DNA of 64,000 nt from Vibrio pomeroyi (GCA_041879425.1 CP090854.1:3472001-3536000), one strand, 5' to 3'. Shown: positions 16,339 through 26,757, numbered from the stretch's first letter. Notes: a model not told the origin generated them from the letters alone. Translations and numbers: made by a program.

Positions 16339-17005
16339 TATTTATCTGCCAAGGTAAGGTGTCCGCCAAGTGAGCAACAACAAGCGCCAAATGACGTAAA
16401 AAGAGCGTATCCATATGAGGTTGGAAATGTCCGCCATCTTCACTAGAGAAAGCGAGCAACCCCAATGGAGACTGCTTAGCAAGTGGAAGTACTACATAAG
16501 AGCCTAGCTCTGGAACCTGAAAATCACCAAACAAATCGTGTCTGTCGGCTTTTCTCAGGCGTCCTAGATAAGCATCTTTGCCATTAAAATGGTTAAGCGA
16601 AAACTTCGAATAACCCTCGGCACTCAGTTGATAAAAACCCGATTGAGAAAGAATTCGAACATGCGCTTTAAGCCCAAGGTCTAATGCTTTCTGTTCAACG
16701 GCCTTAATCACCTGCATGAAGTCGCTGCATTTCAGCACTTGAGCTTGCAGATCCATAAACTCATAAAAGGTTTTATCGTTATTCGCCGCCAGCGACATCA
16801 AGCCAGTGATCTCTTCTTCGAGATCTTCGATTCGATGACGTTGGCGTTTAAGTTGAATCTCAACCAGAGAAACAGCACCCTGCTCAACGTTATTAATAGC
16901 AAGGCGATCAACCAAATCTTTTCTGTCTTGGAAAAAATCTGGGTTATCACGTAAATATTCCGCGACCACTTCTGCGGTGAGTGCGTCGGCTTCAACGTAA
17001 GACAA
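16307..17005 (-). CDS. yigA: DUF484-family protein YigA (GAF-like)
   Basis: A 232-residue DUF484 protein: N-terminal AEVVAEYLRDNPDFFQDRKDLVDRL, a coiled-coil-like helix (about 45-80) and a GAF-like half ending in LGLLAFSSEDGGHFQPHMDTLFLRHLA. Function is unknown, but it is always found with dapF and xerC in gammaproteobacteria. It overlaps xerC by 32 bases and lies 45 bases after dapF. It is cytoplasmic, without a signal peptide. Confidence 0.85.
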   Translation of the reverse strand: MSYVEADALTAEVVAEYLRDNPDFFQDRKDLVDRLAINNVEQGAVSLVEIQLKRQRHRIEDLEEEITGLMSLAANNDKTFYEFMDLQAQVLKCSDFMQVIKAVEQKALDLGLKAHVRILSQSGFYQLSAEGYSKFSLNHFNGKDAYLGRLRKADRHDLFGDFQVPELGSYVVLPLAKQSPLGLLAFSSEDGGHFQPHMDTLFLRHLALVVAHLADTLPWQINNEPRAQNTSS

Positions 17006-17050
17006 AACCTATCCTTTATGTTTTATGAATCTATTGGTTATAAATCGTTA

Positions 17051-17881
17051 TTAGCAAGAAAGTTGACCATCAAACACATGCGTTGCAGGGCCGGTCATAA
17101 ACAGAGGTTTACCCGGACCTTGCCAACTGATGTGCAAGTCACCACCAGGTAGACGAACTTTCACATTCTCAGCCAGTAAACCTTGAGTAATACCTACCGC
17201 AACCGCGCCACATGCACCGCTGCCACACGCTTGAGTTTCGCCTGCACCACGTTCGTAAACACGTAAGCGAACCTCTTCACGGTTAACCACCTGCATAAAG
17301 CCAGCATTAACACGCTCCGGGAAACGTTCATGTGATTCAAGAAGTGGACCTAAGGTATCTACATCCGCTGTGTCGACGTCATCAACAACAGTCACCACAT
17401 GCGGATTACCCATGCTCACCGCACCACAGAACAAGGTGTGTACATCCGTTCTCAGGATATACGTCTTCTCTGGCTGCTTGGCCTTGAATGGAATTTTGCC
17501 TGGTTCGAACTCAGGAATGCCCATGTTGACTGTTATCAGGTCATTCTCTTCAATCTTAAGAACCATTTTGCCTTTCTTGGTGCTCACGTTGATGCTGTAT
17601 TTATTCGTTAAGCCTTTCATGCGAACGAATCGTGCAAAACAACGCGCGCCATTACCACACTGCTCCACTTCACTGCCATCCGCATTGAATATGCGGTAAT
17701 GGAAGTCAGTTTCTGGATCATAGGGAGCCTCAACCACAAGTAGCTGGTCAAAGCCCACACCAGTGTGACGATCCGCCAAACGACGGATCAAATCTGGAGA
17801 AAAGAAAATATTTTGAGTAATGCAGTCCACGACCATGAAATCATTGCCCAAACCATGCATTTTAGAAAAGTGGAAGTGCAT
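17051..17881 (-). CDS. dapF: Diaminopimelate epimerase
   Basis: A 276-residue enzyme that interconverts LL- and meso-diaminopimelate in lysine and peptidoglycan synthesis. The two catalytic cysteines are visible: Cys75 in EQCGNGARC and Cys219 in [27 protein letters not shown] is the standard N-terminus. The gene is 11 bases downstream of lysA, which uses its product, so the pair is transcribed together. Confidence 0.97.
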   Translation of the reverse strand: MHFHFSKMHGLGNDFMVVDCITQNIFFSPDLIRRLADRHTGVGFDQLLVVEAPYDPETDFHYRIFNADGSEVEQCGNGARCFARFVRMKGLTNKYSINVSTKKGKMVLKIEENDLITVNMGIPEFEPGKIPFKAKQPEKTYILRTDVHTLFCGAVSMGNPHVVTVVDDVDTADVDTLGPLLESHERFPERVNAGFMQVVNREEVRLRVYERGAGETQACGSGACGAVAVGITQGLLAENVKVRLPGGDLHISWQGPGKPLFMTGPATHVFDGQLSC

Positions 17882-17892
17882 AACGCTTAAAA

Positions 17893-19146
17893 TTACTCCG
17901 GAAGAATGTTTTCAAGTTCCCACAGACTCGTAAGCTCTTCACGCTGACGAACCAAGTGAGTTTTATCGCCATCAACCATCACTTCAGCCGCACGCGAACG
18001 AGTGTTGTAGTTAGATGACATCGCGAAGCCATAAGCACCCGCAGAACGAACTGCCAGTAAATCGCCTTCTTCAAGAACAAGGTCACGGTCTTTACCTAGG
18101 AAGTCACCTGTCTCACAGATAGGGCCAACCAAATCGTAAGTCACGGCTTCACCCTGACGCGGGCTTACTGGGACAATGTCTTGCCACGCTTGGTAAAGCG
18201 CTGGACGCATTAGGTCGTTCATCGCGGCATCGATGATGGCAAAGTTCTTATGCTCAGTTGGCTTCAGGAACTCGACTTTCGTTAATAATACACCAGCGTT
18301 AGCAGCAATCGCTCTTCCAGGCTCGAAAATCAGCTCTAGATCAGAATGATTGTCTAGGCGAGCCAATAAGGCTTTCGCGTAGTCAGAAGGCTGTGGTGGT
18401 AATTCATCACGATAAACCACACCTAAGCCACCACCGACATCAAGGTGTTTGATGTTAATACCGTTAGCACGCAGCTGGTCGATAAGAGCAAGCAGACGAT
18501 CGGTTGCATCGATGAAAGGTTCAATATCCGTTAGCTGAGAACCGATGTGGCAATCAATACCGTGGATAGACAAGTTATCAAGTGTTTGTGCAAACGCATA
18601 AACAGCTGGAGCACGGTCGAAAGCAATACCAAACTTATTATCACGCAGACCTGTAGAGATGTAAGGGTGAGTGTTTGCATCAACATCTGGGTTGATACGC
18701 AGTGAAATCGGCGCTTTAACACCAAGCTCACCAGCCACTTTATTCAGTCGCTCTAGTTCTGGTTCAGACTCTACGTTGAAACACTTAATGTTCAACTCAA
18801 GCGCACGCTTCATTTCAGCGGCTGTTTTGCCGACACCAGAGAACACAACTTTCGCCGGATCGCCACCTGCAGCAACCACACGCTCTAGCTCACCGCCAGA
18901 AACGATGTCAAAGCCTGAGCCCAAACGAGCCAAAGTGTTCAATACGCCAAGGTTCGAGTTAGCTTTAACGGCATAACACACCAAGTGTGGATGCTCACCA
19001 ACCGATGAATCAAACGCATTCCAGTGGCGTTCTAAGGTTGCACGAGAATATACATACAGCGGTGTACCATATTGCTCTGCTAGTTGTGAAAGTGCGACGT
19101 CCTCAGCCCAAAGCTGGCCATCTTCCTGATAGTTGAAGTAATCCAA
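17893..19146 (-). CDS. lysA: Diaminopimelate decarboxylase
   Basis: A 417-residue fold type III PLP enzyme that makes L-lysine from meso-diaminopimelate. The PLP lysine is Lys61 in YAVKANSN. Also visible are [15 protein letters not shown], the glycine-rich DVGGGLGV and the C-terminal catalytic cysteine in [14 protein letters not shown]. It lies 41 bases after lptM and 11 before dapF. Here lysA belongs to the dapF cluster, as in other vibrios, and no divergent lysR is present. Confidence 0.97.
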   Translation of the reverse strand: MDYFNYQEDGQLWAEDVALSQLAEQYGTPLYVYSRATLERHWNAFDSSVGEHPHLVCYAVKANSNLGVLNTLARLGSGFDIVSGGELERVVAAGGDPAKVVFSGVGKTAAEMKRALELNIKCFNVESEPELERLNKVAGELGVKAPISLRINPDVDANTHPYISTGLRDNKFGIAFDRAPAVYAFAQTLDNLSIHGIDCHIGSQLTDIEPFIDATDRLLALIDQLRANGINIKHLDVGGGLGVVYRDELPPQPSDYAKALLARLDNHSDLELIFEPGRAIAANAGVLLTKVEFLKPTEHKNFAIIDAAMNDLMRPALYQAWQDIVPVSPRQGEAVTYDLVGPICETGDFLGKDRDLVLEEGDLLAVRSAGAYGFAMSSNYNTRSRAAEVMVDGDKTHLVRQREELTSLWELENILPE

Positions 19147-19187
19147 AGTTCTTATCCCTTATAAATAACGATTTCTGCGTGTTTCAC

Positions 19188-19304
19188 TTATTGTGATTGT
19201 TCAGTCTGCTGAACTTCATCAGGATCGTATAACGGACCCGTTTGACCACAACCAGAAAGTCCAATAACGGACACCATAAACAGAGCGGTAATTAATTTTT
19301 TCAT
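19188..19304 (-). CDS. lptM: Small lipoprotein LptM (YifL)
   Basis: A 38-residue lipoprotein: signal MKKLITALFMVSVIGLSGC with lipobox LSGC (Cys19), then the family signature CGQTGPLYDP. In E. coli LptM stabilises LptD folding at the BAM complex and promotes its correct disulphides. The start is set at 19304, because the longer open frame adds 40 residues that would hide the signal peptide. The Shine-Dalgarno is weak. It heads the lysA-dapF-yigA-xerC-yigB operon and is divergent from cyaY, 75 bases away. Confidence 0.9.
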   Translation of the reverse strand: MKKLITALFMVSVIGLSGCGQTGPLYDPDEVQQTEQSQ

Positions 19305-19379
19305 TTTGCATATCGTGATTATTAACTCAATGCCCCCTATAATCGCACCACACTCAGGAAAAGCAATAGGATAGAAAGG

Positions 19380-19694
19380 ATGAACGAGACTGAATTTCAT
19401 CAGCTGGTCGATATACAGATGCAAAACATCGAAGAAGCTATCGATGAATCAGAGGCAGATATTGATTACGAAGTGACTGGTAACGTGATGACGCTGGAGT
19501 TTGAGAACCGCAGCCAAATCATCATTAACCGCCAAGAACCAATGAAAGAAATCTGGTTGGCGTCTAAATCTGGTGGCTTCCACTTTAAATTAATCGATGA
19601 CAAGTGGACATGTTCTAAGACGGGCATGGAGCTGTTCGAGATGGTGAAAGAAGAATGCGTTAAGCACGCAGGTGAAGAGATCGATTGGGTCTAA
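19380..19694 (+). CDS. cyaY: Frataxin homologue CyaY
   Basis: A 104-residue frataxin with an acidic first helix (FHQLVDIQMQNIEEAIDES, rich in D/E, with iron-binding potential), a beta-sheet with IIINRQEPMKEIWLASKSGGFHF, and the terminal helix. CyaY binds iron and regulates IscS-dependent Fe-S cluster assembly. AAAGG lies immediately before the ATG. A bidirectional terminator separates it from the convergent cyaA. The divergent lptM and convergent cyaA give the standard gammaproteobacterial order. Confidence 0.95.
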   Translation: MNETEFHQLVDIQMQNIEEAIDESEADIDYEVTGNVMTLEFENRSQIIINRQEPMKEIWLASKSGGFHFKLIDDKWTCSKTGMELFEMVKEECVKHAGEEIDWV

Positions 19695-19712
19695 TCATTT
19701 GTAAGCAAAACT

Positions 19713-19741
19713 AAAAAGGAGTGAATCAATCACTCCTTTTT
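19713..19741. terminator. Bidirectional terminator between cyaY and cyaA
   Basis: A perfect 12-bp stem (AAAAAGGAGTGA/TCACTCCTTTTT) with a 5-base loop, A-rich on the left and T-rich on the right, so it works for both convergent genes. Confidence 0.9.
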
Positions 19742-19765
19742 TAATATCAATCAGTCTTAATAAGC

Positions 19766-22324
19766 CTAGATGTTAACTATCTTTGAACTCCGAGAAGCTA
19801 ACGTCGCATCGTTACGGTAAGGCACAACGTAAGAATTGCCCTCTTCTGGATGAACGATTTGATAGTACTGAGGTAAGTTAAAGTTAATCAACTTAGACGA
19901 CATCTTCGACTCATCTTTTACCGACGTGTAGAAAGAGTTAACGCTCGCGATCATCTCATCTTTTTCACCGCTGTACTGATGATACACCTCAACCTGATTC
20001 GACTCGTCCAATACATAAATATTGAAACCTTTGTCGGTATCTTCAAAGAAGAACTGAATTAAGCCCTCACTCGCAAAACCATCCACCACTTCTGGCAATT
20101 GGTACTCTTGCTCTTTGTCGAGCATCAGCAAAGGCGAACCCTTCAACTTATTAGTTGAGATACTACGGTAGAAATCGACCGAGTTTTCCAACATCTGTAC
20201 CGACACACCACGGCGCTCGAAGAACAGACCAAACATCTTGTTAGCTAAGCGAATAGCCTTAAATCGACGGCGTTTCTCTGGTTCAATCGGTTTTAAGCGT
20301 AATTCGATACACTCAGCAAGCAGCTGGTACACCATGTTACGCATTACACCGCGCAGGTTTTTGCTGTAACAGAACACATCAACCGACTCTGGCGGCAACG
20401 CATCTTGGTGCATTTTGCCAAGAACTGTTTTAAGCGCGTCTAGCATTGCCGTATCACCTTGGAAATGCAGCGTACGCACTTCATGCCAAGAGTTACGGTA
20501 AACCAGATCGACACTGCCGACTAAGCTCTTGCCTTCTTCACCAAAACTGAAGATATCGGCATTCTTCAGATCAACCTTCAAGGCACGACCACTCAACTCA
20601 GAAGTTGGGTCGTTTTCAAAGTTGATGAACATCGCCAGCTGGCTAATCTCACATGGGCTCGCCAGTGCCTGCATACTTGGTCGGCGCTTACGTAAAGAGA
20701 AGGTATTACGAAGGTCGCTCACCATTTGATAGAACTTATCGATATCAATGTGGGCGTCACGAACCACAGAATGCAAACGTGTCGATTCAGTAATCAAACC
20801 ATTAAAGAATGACCAAGCAACCAGCTTACTCAAGTACTCATGGTGCTCAAGTGAAGGTTGACCAAGAATGCGGTGCGCAATCAGCGGCTGCTTGTATAAG
20901 TACCAACCCGCTTTATTGGATTGCCCTTGGCGAACCTCAATAAAGCTCAAGTCAGGTTCATGCAGATCCGGAGAAATTTGCGGGTTCAATAACGTCACTT
21001 TGCCCGGCAACACCTCAAACGCAGCATAAAGCTTACGTGCCAAAATACTGATATCTTGTGGGCTAATTGCCGAAGTGATGTCGTTACGACGTGCAAATTG
21101 AATCAGGTTACGATAGCTCAGCATCAAGGCATCAAGCAGCGCATGGTGCACCACTTTCACCTGTTCAACCTTCCAGTTACGGCGGTTGTCGAGTTCAGCA
21201 ATGGTTTCCTGTCCCCAGTTCCATGACTTAGTCATCTCGGTTAGGGCTTCACGACGCCATGCAACAGAGCCGATACCAGCTTCACGGGACAACTTCTCGT
21301 GGGTCTTAAGGTAGAAACAGCGTCTCACCAAGTCCAAACGAGTGTGGTCGTTAATACGCTCTAGGTAGCGAGTTACCTTCTCTAGCATCAGATAGTAGCT
21401 ATCCATGCCATACAGATCAGGTTCATCCGCAAAGAAGCGGCGCTTGGTATCGATACTCAATAGTTGGGTGTTTGGGTATTCCCATGAATAAGCTTCTAAC
21501 AGGATCGCCTTTAACACCGACTTATACGGTGAGTCGATACTCTTATAAAGCTGCCATAGGTTAGAACCGAAGTACTCTTCCGCAGGAATGCGATTCAGCT
21601 TGCCGAAATCGATCCACTGCAAACAATCAAGATAACCATCCTGACATAAGCCTTGAACGTATTGGTCATAACACTCTTCCATTTCTGGCGGAATGATTTG
21701 CCATAACAAGCGTTGGCCGGCTAAACGAACAGCCGAACGATAGAACTCATCAAGCAACAACAAGTGCTGTGAAGATCCACAGTTATCACCAGTCATCTCT
21801 TCAGAATGGTTCGATCGGAAACGCTGTTCATCCATCAAGAAAAAGTTAGCTTCAACACCTAAGGTTTCAGCCCAGTCGGTAATCAGCAGGCACTTGTTCG
21901 TCAAGCTATCACGCGCCGGGCCATCCATATCAGAAGAAACACATACCCAGATATCTAGATCACTTGAGGTGCTTTGACCAATTGAAGAGGTACTACCCAT
22001 GGTGTAAAGACCAAGGATTGCAGGTTCAGCAGCCTCGGTAAGTGTTCCGCCAAGCGTTAATTCTGTATCAGACACAAATTGCTTTTGGAATTCATTAAGC
22101 GTGAAGCTACGAATTCCAAAAGGAACTTGTTGGTCATAGTAACCAGGCATCATTGGATGATTGAAATGAAGAAGTGCGGGGATTAGGTTAAAAACTCGCT
22201 GGCCTTGGACATTCATCAACACCAACGCACGATCAATGCGCTGCTGATTTAGATTGTCTAATCGTTGAATCAAAGTCTGAGTGTAAGCCTGCAAGGTAAG
22301 TCCTTGGTTTGAGATTAAATGCAC
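19766..22324 (-). CDS. cyaA: Class I adenylate cyclase
   Basis: An 852-residue enterobacterial-type adenylate cyclase (E. coli 848). The N-terminal catalytic half contains the nucleotidyltransferase motif MGSTSSIGQSTSSDLDIWVC (about 108-127), with Gly-Ser and Asp-x-Asp residues. The C-terminal half is the regulatory region that responds to the PTS. It makes cAMP for CRP. Divergent from hemC; a CRP-like site lies in the shared upstream region, consistent with the CRP feedback known for cyaA in E. coli. Confidence 0.97.
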   Translation of the reverse strand: MHLISNQGLTLQAYTQTLIQRLDNLNQQRIDRALVLMNVQGQRVFNLIPALLHFNHPMMPGYYDQQVPFGIRSFTLNEFQKQFVSDTELTLGGTLTEAAEPAILGLYTMGSTSSIGQSTSSDLDIWVCVSSDMDGPARDSLTNKCLLITDWAETLGVEANFFLMDEQRFRSNHSEEMTGDNCGSSQHLLLLDEFYRSAVRLAGQRLLWQIIPPEMEECYDQYVQGLCQDGYLDCLQWIDFGKLNRIPAEEYFGSNLWQLYKSIDSPYKSVLKAILLEAYSWEYPNTQLLSIDTKRRFFADEPDLYGMDSYYLMLEKVTRYLERINDHTRLDLVRRCFYLKTHEKLSREAGIGSVAWRREALTEMTKSWNWGQETIAELDNRRNWKVEQVKVVHHALLDALMLSYRNLIQFARRNDITSAISPQDISILARKLYAAFEVLPGKVTLLNPQISPDLHEPDLSFIEVRQGQSNKAGWYLYKQPLIAHRILGQPSLEHHEYLSKLVAWSFFNGLITESTRLHSVVRDAHIDIDKFYQMVSDLRNTFSLRKRRPSMQALASPCEISQLAMFINFENDPTSELSGRALKVDLKNADIFSFGEEGKSLVGSVDLVYRNSWHEVRTLHFQGDTAMLDALKTVLGKMHQDALPPESVDVFCYSKNLRGVMRNMVYQLLAECIELRLKPIEPEKRRRFKAIRLANKMFGLFFERRGVSVQMLENSVDFYRSISTNKLKGSPLLMLDKEQEYQLPEVVDGFASEGLIQFFFEDTDKGFNIYVLDESNQVEVYHQYSGEKDEMIASVNSFYTSVKDESKMSSKLINFNLPQYYQIVHPEEGNSYVVPYRNDATLASRSSKIVNI

Positions 22325-22503
22325 TTCTGTTTAGTTACTGAACGAAAGCAGCAACAAAACGTGATCAATTTAACACTTTTACCCCTAATGGTAAAGTAAA
22401 GGAACCCGTCATACTGGCCAATTCCTTAATGACAGAAAGTTAAACTCACGGCGCCGTAGTGTCCTCTTTATTGACTATTTCTAATAATAGCCCATGTTTC
22501 AAA

Positions 22504-22519
22504 TGAGATACTAATCACA
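22504..22519. promoter_or_regulatory. Candidate CRP site in the cyaA-hemC intergenic region
   Basis: TGAGA, 6 bases, TCACA: nine of ten consensus half-site bases (TGTGA-N6-TCACA). It lies 180 bases upstream of cyaA and 120 upstream of hemC. A weaker candidate, CGTGA-N6-TAACA, is at 22360-22375, closer to cyaA. The rest of 22325-22638 shows no gene. Confidence 0.4.
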
Positions 22520-22638
22520 CTATTTTGGTGAACTCATGAAAATCTCTCAGCTATCAAAGCATGGAATGATCAAACAGTAAGAATTTTCGCCTCACAATGG
22601 TAGGATTAGGCTATTACAGAACCTATATCGGAAACACC

Positions 22639-23577
22639 ATGACAAATTCAGCACCAATCCGTATCGCAACCAGAAAAAGCCCTCTTGCCCTTTGGCAGGC
22701 ATACTTTGTAAGGGATGCACTGCAAGCTGCTCACCCTGGTTTAGAGGTTGAGTTGGTAACTATGGTGACCAAAGGTGACATAATCCTAGACACACCACTT
22801 GCTAAAGTTGGCGGTAAAGGACTGTTCGTTAAAGAACTCGAAGTGGCAATGCTAGAAGGTCGTGCTGACCTTGCGGTTCACTCAATGAAAGATGTACCTG
22901 TCGACTTCCCTGAAGGTTTAGGTCTGGTAACGGTCTGTGAACGTGAAGACCCACGTGATGCATTCGTATCAAACACTTACAACAACATTGATGAGCTACC
23001 ACAAGGTGCTGTCGTAGGAACATGTAGCTTACGTCGTCAATGTCAGCTATTAGAATACCGCCCTGATTTAATCATCAAGGAACTGCGTGGCAACGTGGGT
23101 ACTCGTCTAGGTAAACTCGATGACGGCCAATACGATGCTATCGTCCTAGCGGCAGCTGGTCTTAAGCGCCTAAAACTTGAAGAGCGTATCCGTAGCTTTA
23201 TCGAACCAGAACAGTCTCTGCCTGCTGTCGGTCAAGGTGCTGTGGGCATTGAATGTCGTCTTGATGATGAGCGTTTGATTAAGCTTCTTGAGCCACTGAA
23301 CCACCCAGACACAGCCGATCGCGTGCTTTGCGAACGTGCAATGAACCTAACTCTAGAAGGCGGTTGTCAGGTACCTATCGGTAGCTACTCACTGTTAGAT
23401 GGCGACAACATCTGGCTGCGCGCACTTGTTGGTGAACCTGATGGTTCTAAGATGGTTCGCGGTGAGATCTCTGGCCCTCGTAAAGATGCTGAAGCACTTG
23501 GCGTGACTCTGGCTAATCAATTGCTGGATGACGGTGCGAGAGAAATCTTAACCAAGCTTTACGCAGACCAAGAATAA
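22639..23577 (+). CDS. hemC: Hydroxymethylbilane synthase (porphobilinogen deaminase)
   Basis: A 312-residue enzyme that joins four porphobilinogens into hydroxymethylbilane. The dipyrromethane cofactor cysteine is Cys243 in [10 protein letters not shown]; the catalytic aspartate is Asp85 in HSMKDVP; substrate-binding arginines are in CSLRRQCQL and [13 protein letters not shown]. The start at 22639 ([20 protein letters not shown]) matches family length and has GGAAA upstream; an earlier in-frame ATG at 22597 adds 14 unconserved residues. It is followed after 2 bases by hemD. Confidence 0.96.
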   Translation: MTNSAPIRIATRKSPLALWQAYFVRDALQAAHPGLEVELVTMVTKGDIILDTPLAKVGGKGLFVKELEVAMLEGRADLAVHSMKDVPVDFPEGLGLVTVCEREDPRDAFVSNTYNNIDELPQGAVVGTCSLRRQCQLLEYRPDLIIKELRGNVGTRLGKLDDGQYDAIVLAAAGLKRLKLEERIRSFIEPEQSLPAVGQGAVGIECRLDDERLIKLLEPLNHPDTADRVLCERAMNLTLEGGCQVPIGSYSLLDGDNIWLRALVGEPDGSKMVRGEISGPRKDAEALGVTLANQLLDDGAREILTKLYADQE

Positions 23578-23579
23578 TC

Positions 23580-24308
23580 ATGACAGTGTTGGTAACTCGT
23601 CCCGGCTCAGAGGGACAATCGCTTTGCCAACAACTAGCGGATGAAGGGGTTCAAGCAATCCATCATCCGCTTATTCGTATCGTTGATAATCCAGACTCTG
23701 CGGATTTAAGCACTCAGCTCAATAACAGCGATATCATAATTGCAGTCAGTCATCATGCTGTGACCGCTGCCCAAAGCATCCTTTCCAAAACCTCATCTAT
23801 TTGGCCTACTTCGCCGCTTTATCTTGGCGTTGGTCAAAAAACTGCGCACGTTTTAAGCAAAGTCTGTAAACAAAAAGTAAACTATCCTCAAGTTAGTGAT
23901 AGTGAACATCTTCTTAAACTTACTGAACTTAATGGTGTCGATAATAAATCCATTTTGATACTACGTGGTAATGGTGGGCGTGAGCTCATTAGAGATTCTT
24001 TACTCAATCGAGGTGCACAAGTCTCTTATTGTGAGACCTACCGTAGAGAATATATTCCCATTAGCGACCACAATACCTATCAAACATGGGTAAACCAAAA
24101 TACATCAAAAGTTGTCATCACTAGTCAGGAACAATTGGAGTATCTCTGCTCAATAACCCCTGACGAGTATTTGGCTTGGCTTTCAACAAGACAACTATTT
24201 GTCCCAAGTCAGCGCATAGCAGAACGAGCACAACAGCTCGGGTTCTCCAATGTGATTAATACTCAAAGTGCTACGAACCAAATATTACTGGCTGCTCTCC
24301 GGCCTTAG
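23580..24308 (+). CDS. hemD: Uroporphyrinogen-III synthase
   Basis: A 242-residue two-domain protein that closes hydroxymethylbilane to uroporphyrinogen III. The family is weakly conserved in sequence. The N-terminal MTVLVTRPGSEGQSLCQQL, ILRGNGGRELIRDSL in the middle and VITSQEQLEYL near the C-terminus fit it. The ATG is 2 bases past the hemC stop, so it is translationally linked to hemC. It is followed by hemX after 19 bases. Confidence 0.9.
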   Translation: MTVLVTRPGSEGQSLCQQLADEGVQAIHHPLIRIVDNPDSADLSTQLNNSDIIIAVSHHAVTAAQSILSKTSSIWPTSPLYLGVGQKTAHVLSKVCKQKVNYPQVSDSEHLLKLTELNGVDNKSILILRGNGGRELIRDSLLNRGAQVSYCETYRREYIPISDHNTYQTWVNQNTSKVVITSQEQLEYLCSITPDEYLAWLSTRQLFVPSQRIAERAQQLGFSNVINTQSATNQILLAALRP

Positions 24309-24327
24309 CTAGAAACAGGAAATAAGC

Positions 24328-25554
24328 ATGACAAGCAAAAAAAATAATGAGCATATTGAACCTGAAAAGAAACAAGATACTCAGCCAGTAGTTGTTGAAA
24401 ACGAAAAAGCTGAATCTACAGAGACAAAACAGCCCGAACAAAAACTTGATGCCTCTGCATCAAGTACCACTCAAAATGAACAGTCTCAAGCTGAACATAA
24501 AGAGCAAATAGAGAAAGCGGAAAAGCAAGGTAAGCGCGGTGTCAAACTAGGCGCAATTGCGATTGCTATTTCTATTATTTTCAGCGGTGGCATTGCCTTT
24601 CAAATGCAACAAAAGAGCTCCGATTACTCAGCTCAAATCGCAGCGCTTCAAGCACAACTACAAAATACCCAATCTGCAGTAAACAAAGACCTACAAACCA
24701 TCAAGCAAGAGACCATCCAAGAAGCATCACATGCGGTGGAAAAAACTCAGGTAGTTCAATCCCAACAACAGAAAAGCATTCAAAGCCTGCAGTTAGCCGT
24801 TGCTGACGTTAAAGGCCGTCGCCCGAATGACTGGTTACTTGCCGAAGCCGATTACCTTGTAAAACTTGCTGGCCGTAAACTATTCCTTGAGCATGATGCG
24901 GTTAGCGCAACCAAACTAATGGAAAGTGCCGATCAGCGTATCGCAGCACTGAACGACCCAAGCTTGGTATCTCTACGTCAATCCATGACCAATGACATTA
25001 CTAAGCTTCGCACTATCCCTCTGATTGACCGCGATGGTTTAGTTCTGCGTATCACCAGCCTTCAACAACAAGTCGATAATCTGCCTCTAGCTAACGCTAT
25101 TCTTCCAGAAGCTGCAGTAGTTGAGAAACAAGCGGTATCGCAAGACATCAATGATTGGCAGAACAACTTAATGACGTCGATGAAAGACTTCTCAGAAAAC
25201 TTCATCACTTTCCGTAGTCGTGATGGTGAGGTTATCCCACTACTATCACCAGAACAGCACTTCTACTTGCGAGAAAACATCAAAGGCAAGCTAGAGACAG
25301 CAATTCGCGCGGTCTACAAAGAGCAAGACGAAGTCTATAGTGCAGCTCTTAAGACAGCTAACGAGTGGTCGAAGTCGTACCTAAACCAAGATAACAACTC
25401 AGTAATCGAGTTCGAAAAGGCGATTAAACAGTTAAGTGAGCAGAATATTTCTGTGAAATACCCTGTAAAACTTGAGTCTCAAAATGAGTTGTCAGATGTG
25501 ATTCGCGAACGTCTACGCCGTGAGGTAACGGTAATGACCACGGAGGAGAAATAA
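24328..25554 (+). CDS. hemX: HemX, inner-membrane protein of the hem operon
   Basis: A 408-residue protein with a charged, low-complexity N-terminus rich in E/K/Q (1-70), one transmembrane helix (about 73-91), a periplasmic coiled coil (about 95-155) and a helical C-terminal domain. Such proteins are annotated as putative uroporphyrinogen-III methyltransferases, but the SAM-binding methyltransferase motifs are not seen here, so that activity is unlikely. Its role in haem biosynthesis is not established. The stop codon overlaps the hemY start by one base. Confidence 0.85.
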   Translation: MTSKKNNEHIEPEKKQDTQPVVVENEKAESTETKQPEQKLDASASSTTQNEQSQAEHKEQIEKAEKQGKRGVKLGAIAIAISIIFSGGIAFQMQQKSSDYSAQIAALQAQLQNTQSAVNKDLQTIKQETIQEASHAVEKTQVVQSQQQKSIQSLQLAVADVKGRRPNDWLLAEADYLVKLAGRKLFLEHDAVSATKLMESADQRIAALNDPSLVSLRQSMTNDITKLRTIPLIDRDGLVLRITSLQQQVDNLPLANAILPEAAVVEKQAVSQDINDWQNNLMTSMKDFSENFITFRSRDGEVIPLLSPEQHFYLRENIKGKLETAIRAVYKEQDEVYSAALKTANEWSKSYLNQDNNSVIEFEKAIKQLSEQNISVKYPVKLESQNELSDVIRERLRREVTVMTTEEK

Positions 25555-26735
25555 TGATTCGTTTGATTTTTCTTTTCCTTGTACTCGGTGCGGGCCTGTT
25601 TGTCGGCACTCAGTTCTCAGGTCAACAAGGTTATGTGCTGATCTCAATTGCCAATAAGACAATTGAGATGAGTGTGACAACAATGGCTATCTTTGTGATT
25701 GCCCTTTTGGCCGCACTGTTTGGCTTAGAGTACCTATTTAAGAAGCTTATTTACGCGAGCTCAACAACTTGGAACTGGTTCAGCGTTCGTAAACTAAAAC
25801 GCTCTCGTCGTTATACCAATGAAGGCATCATCAAGCTTCTTGAGGGTGATTGGAAAGGTGCAGAGAAGAAAGTAACTCGCTGGGCGAATCACCATGACAT
25901 GCCTCTACTTTGTTACTTAGTGGCGTCACAAGCGGCACATGAGCAAGGTAATACTGCTGAGCGCGATAAGTACATCAAGCTTGCTAGCCAGCAAGACGAC
26001 TCTCTATTGGCCGTTGAACTAACCAAGGCTAAGCAACAAATCAGCGAATCAAACTACGAAGCCGCTTTCGATACGCTTTCAAATCTTAAAGGTTCACACC
26101 CGAACAACACTGCAGTGCTTGGATTGCTAAAAGCGACCTACATGCAACTTAAGTTATGGCAGCCATTGTTAGAGTTGACGCCAAAACTTGCTAAGAACAA
26201 GCTCCTAACAGCAGATGAGCAGCGTGAACTTGAGCAGAAAGCACAATGCGGTTTGCTTCACGACGTCGCACAGCAACAAGGCAGCGAAGGTTTAATCAGT
26301 CACTGGAATAAGCTTCCAAGAAAACAGAAGCAAAGTTCACACCTTGTATCGTGCTTTGTGAAGCAGCTGATCGCACGTAAAGCAGATTCAGAAGCCTTCA
26401 CTGTGATTAAAGAGAACATTGCGAAGAATGGTTCAAACGAACTCTACATGTTGCTTCCTGAACTTAATCTAGCCGATCACCACCCAGTAGTTGTGATGCT
26501 AGAGCGCGCAATCAGTAAAGATAGCAACAATGCAGAAGCACACAGTGCATTGGCTCAGTTCTACCTAAGAGAGCAAAAATGGGCAGAAGCGCAAAGCCAC
26601 TTCGAAAAAGCACTAGCACTTCGCTCTAATGTTTCAGATTACGGATACCTATCTGATGCATTAGAGAAGCAGAACCTAACCAAAGCGGCTCACGAGGTAT
26701 CTCGTAAAGCACTCGCTTTAGTTCAACCAGCTTAA
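25554..26735 (+). CDS. hemY: HemY, membrane-anchored TPR protein of the hem operon
   Basis: A 393-residue protein with two N-terminal transmembrane helices (about 1-20 and 40-60) and a C-terminal array of tetratricopeptide-like helices (for example AEAHSALAQFYLREQKWAEA, then SHFEKALAL). It belongs to the gammaproteobacterial HemY family, which is distinct from the protoporphyrinogen oxidase of the same name. The TAATG junction with hemX indicates coupling. It is the last gene of the hemCDXY operon, and its terminator has apparently been split by an insertion sequence. Confidence 0.9.
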   Translation: MIRLIFLFLVLGAGLFVGTQFSGQQGYVLISIANKTIEMSVTTMAIFVIALLAALFGLEYLFKKLIYASSTTWNWFSVRKLKRSRRYTNEGIIKLLEGDWKGAEKKVTRWANHHDMPLLCYLVASQAAHEQGNTAERDKYIKLASQQDDSLLAVELTKAKQQISESNYEAAFDTLSNLKGSHPNNTAVLGLLKATYMQLKLWQPLLELTPKLAKNKLLTADEQRELEQKAQCGLLHDVAQQQGSEGLISHWNKLPRKQKQSSHLVSCFVKQLIARKADSEAFTVIKENIAKNGSNELYMLLPELNLADHHPVVVMLERAISKDSNNAEAHSALAQFYLREQKWAEAQSHFEKALALRSNVSDYGYLSDALEKQNLTKAAHEVSRKALALVQPA

Positions 26736-26757
26736 GAAAATACACTTACTTAACATG

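Noticed and set aside
19305..19424. N-terminal extension of the lptM frame (40 residues)
   Set aside because: It would bury the lipoprotein signal peptide and overlap the cyaY start; the 38-residue form is the conserved one.
24328..25554. HemX as an active uroporphyrinogen-III methyltransferase
   Set aside because: No SAM-binding methyltransferase motifs are visible; the sequence is a coiled-coil membrane protein.
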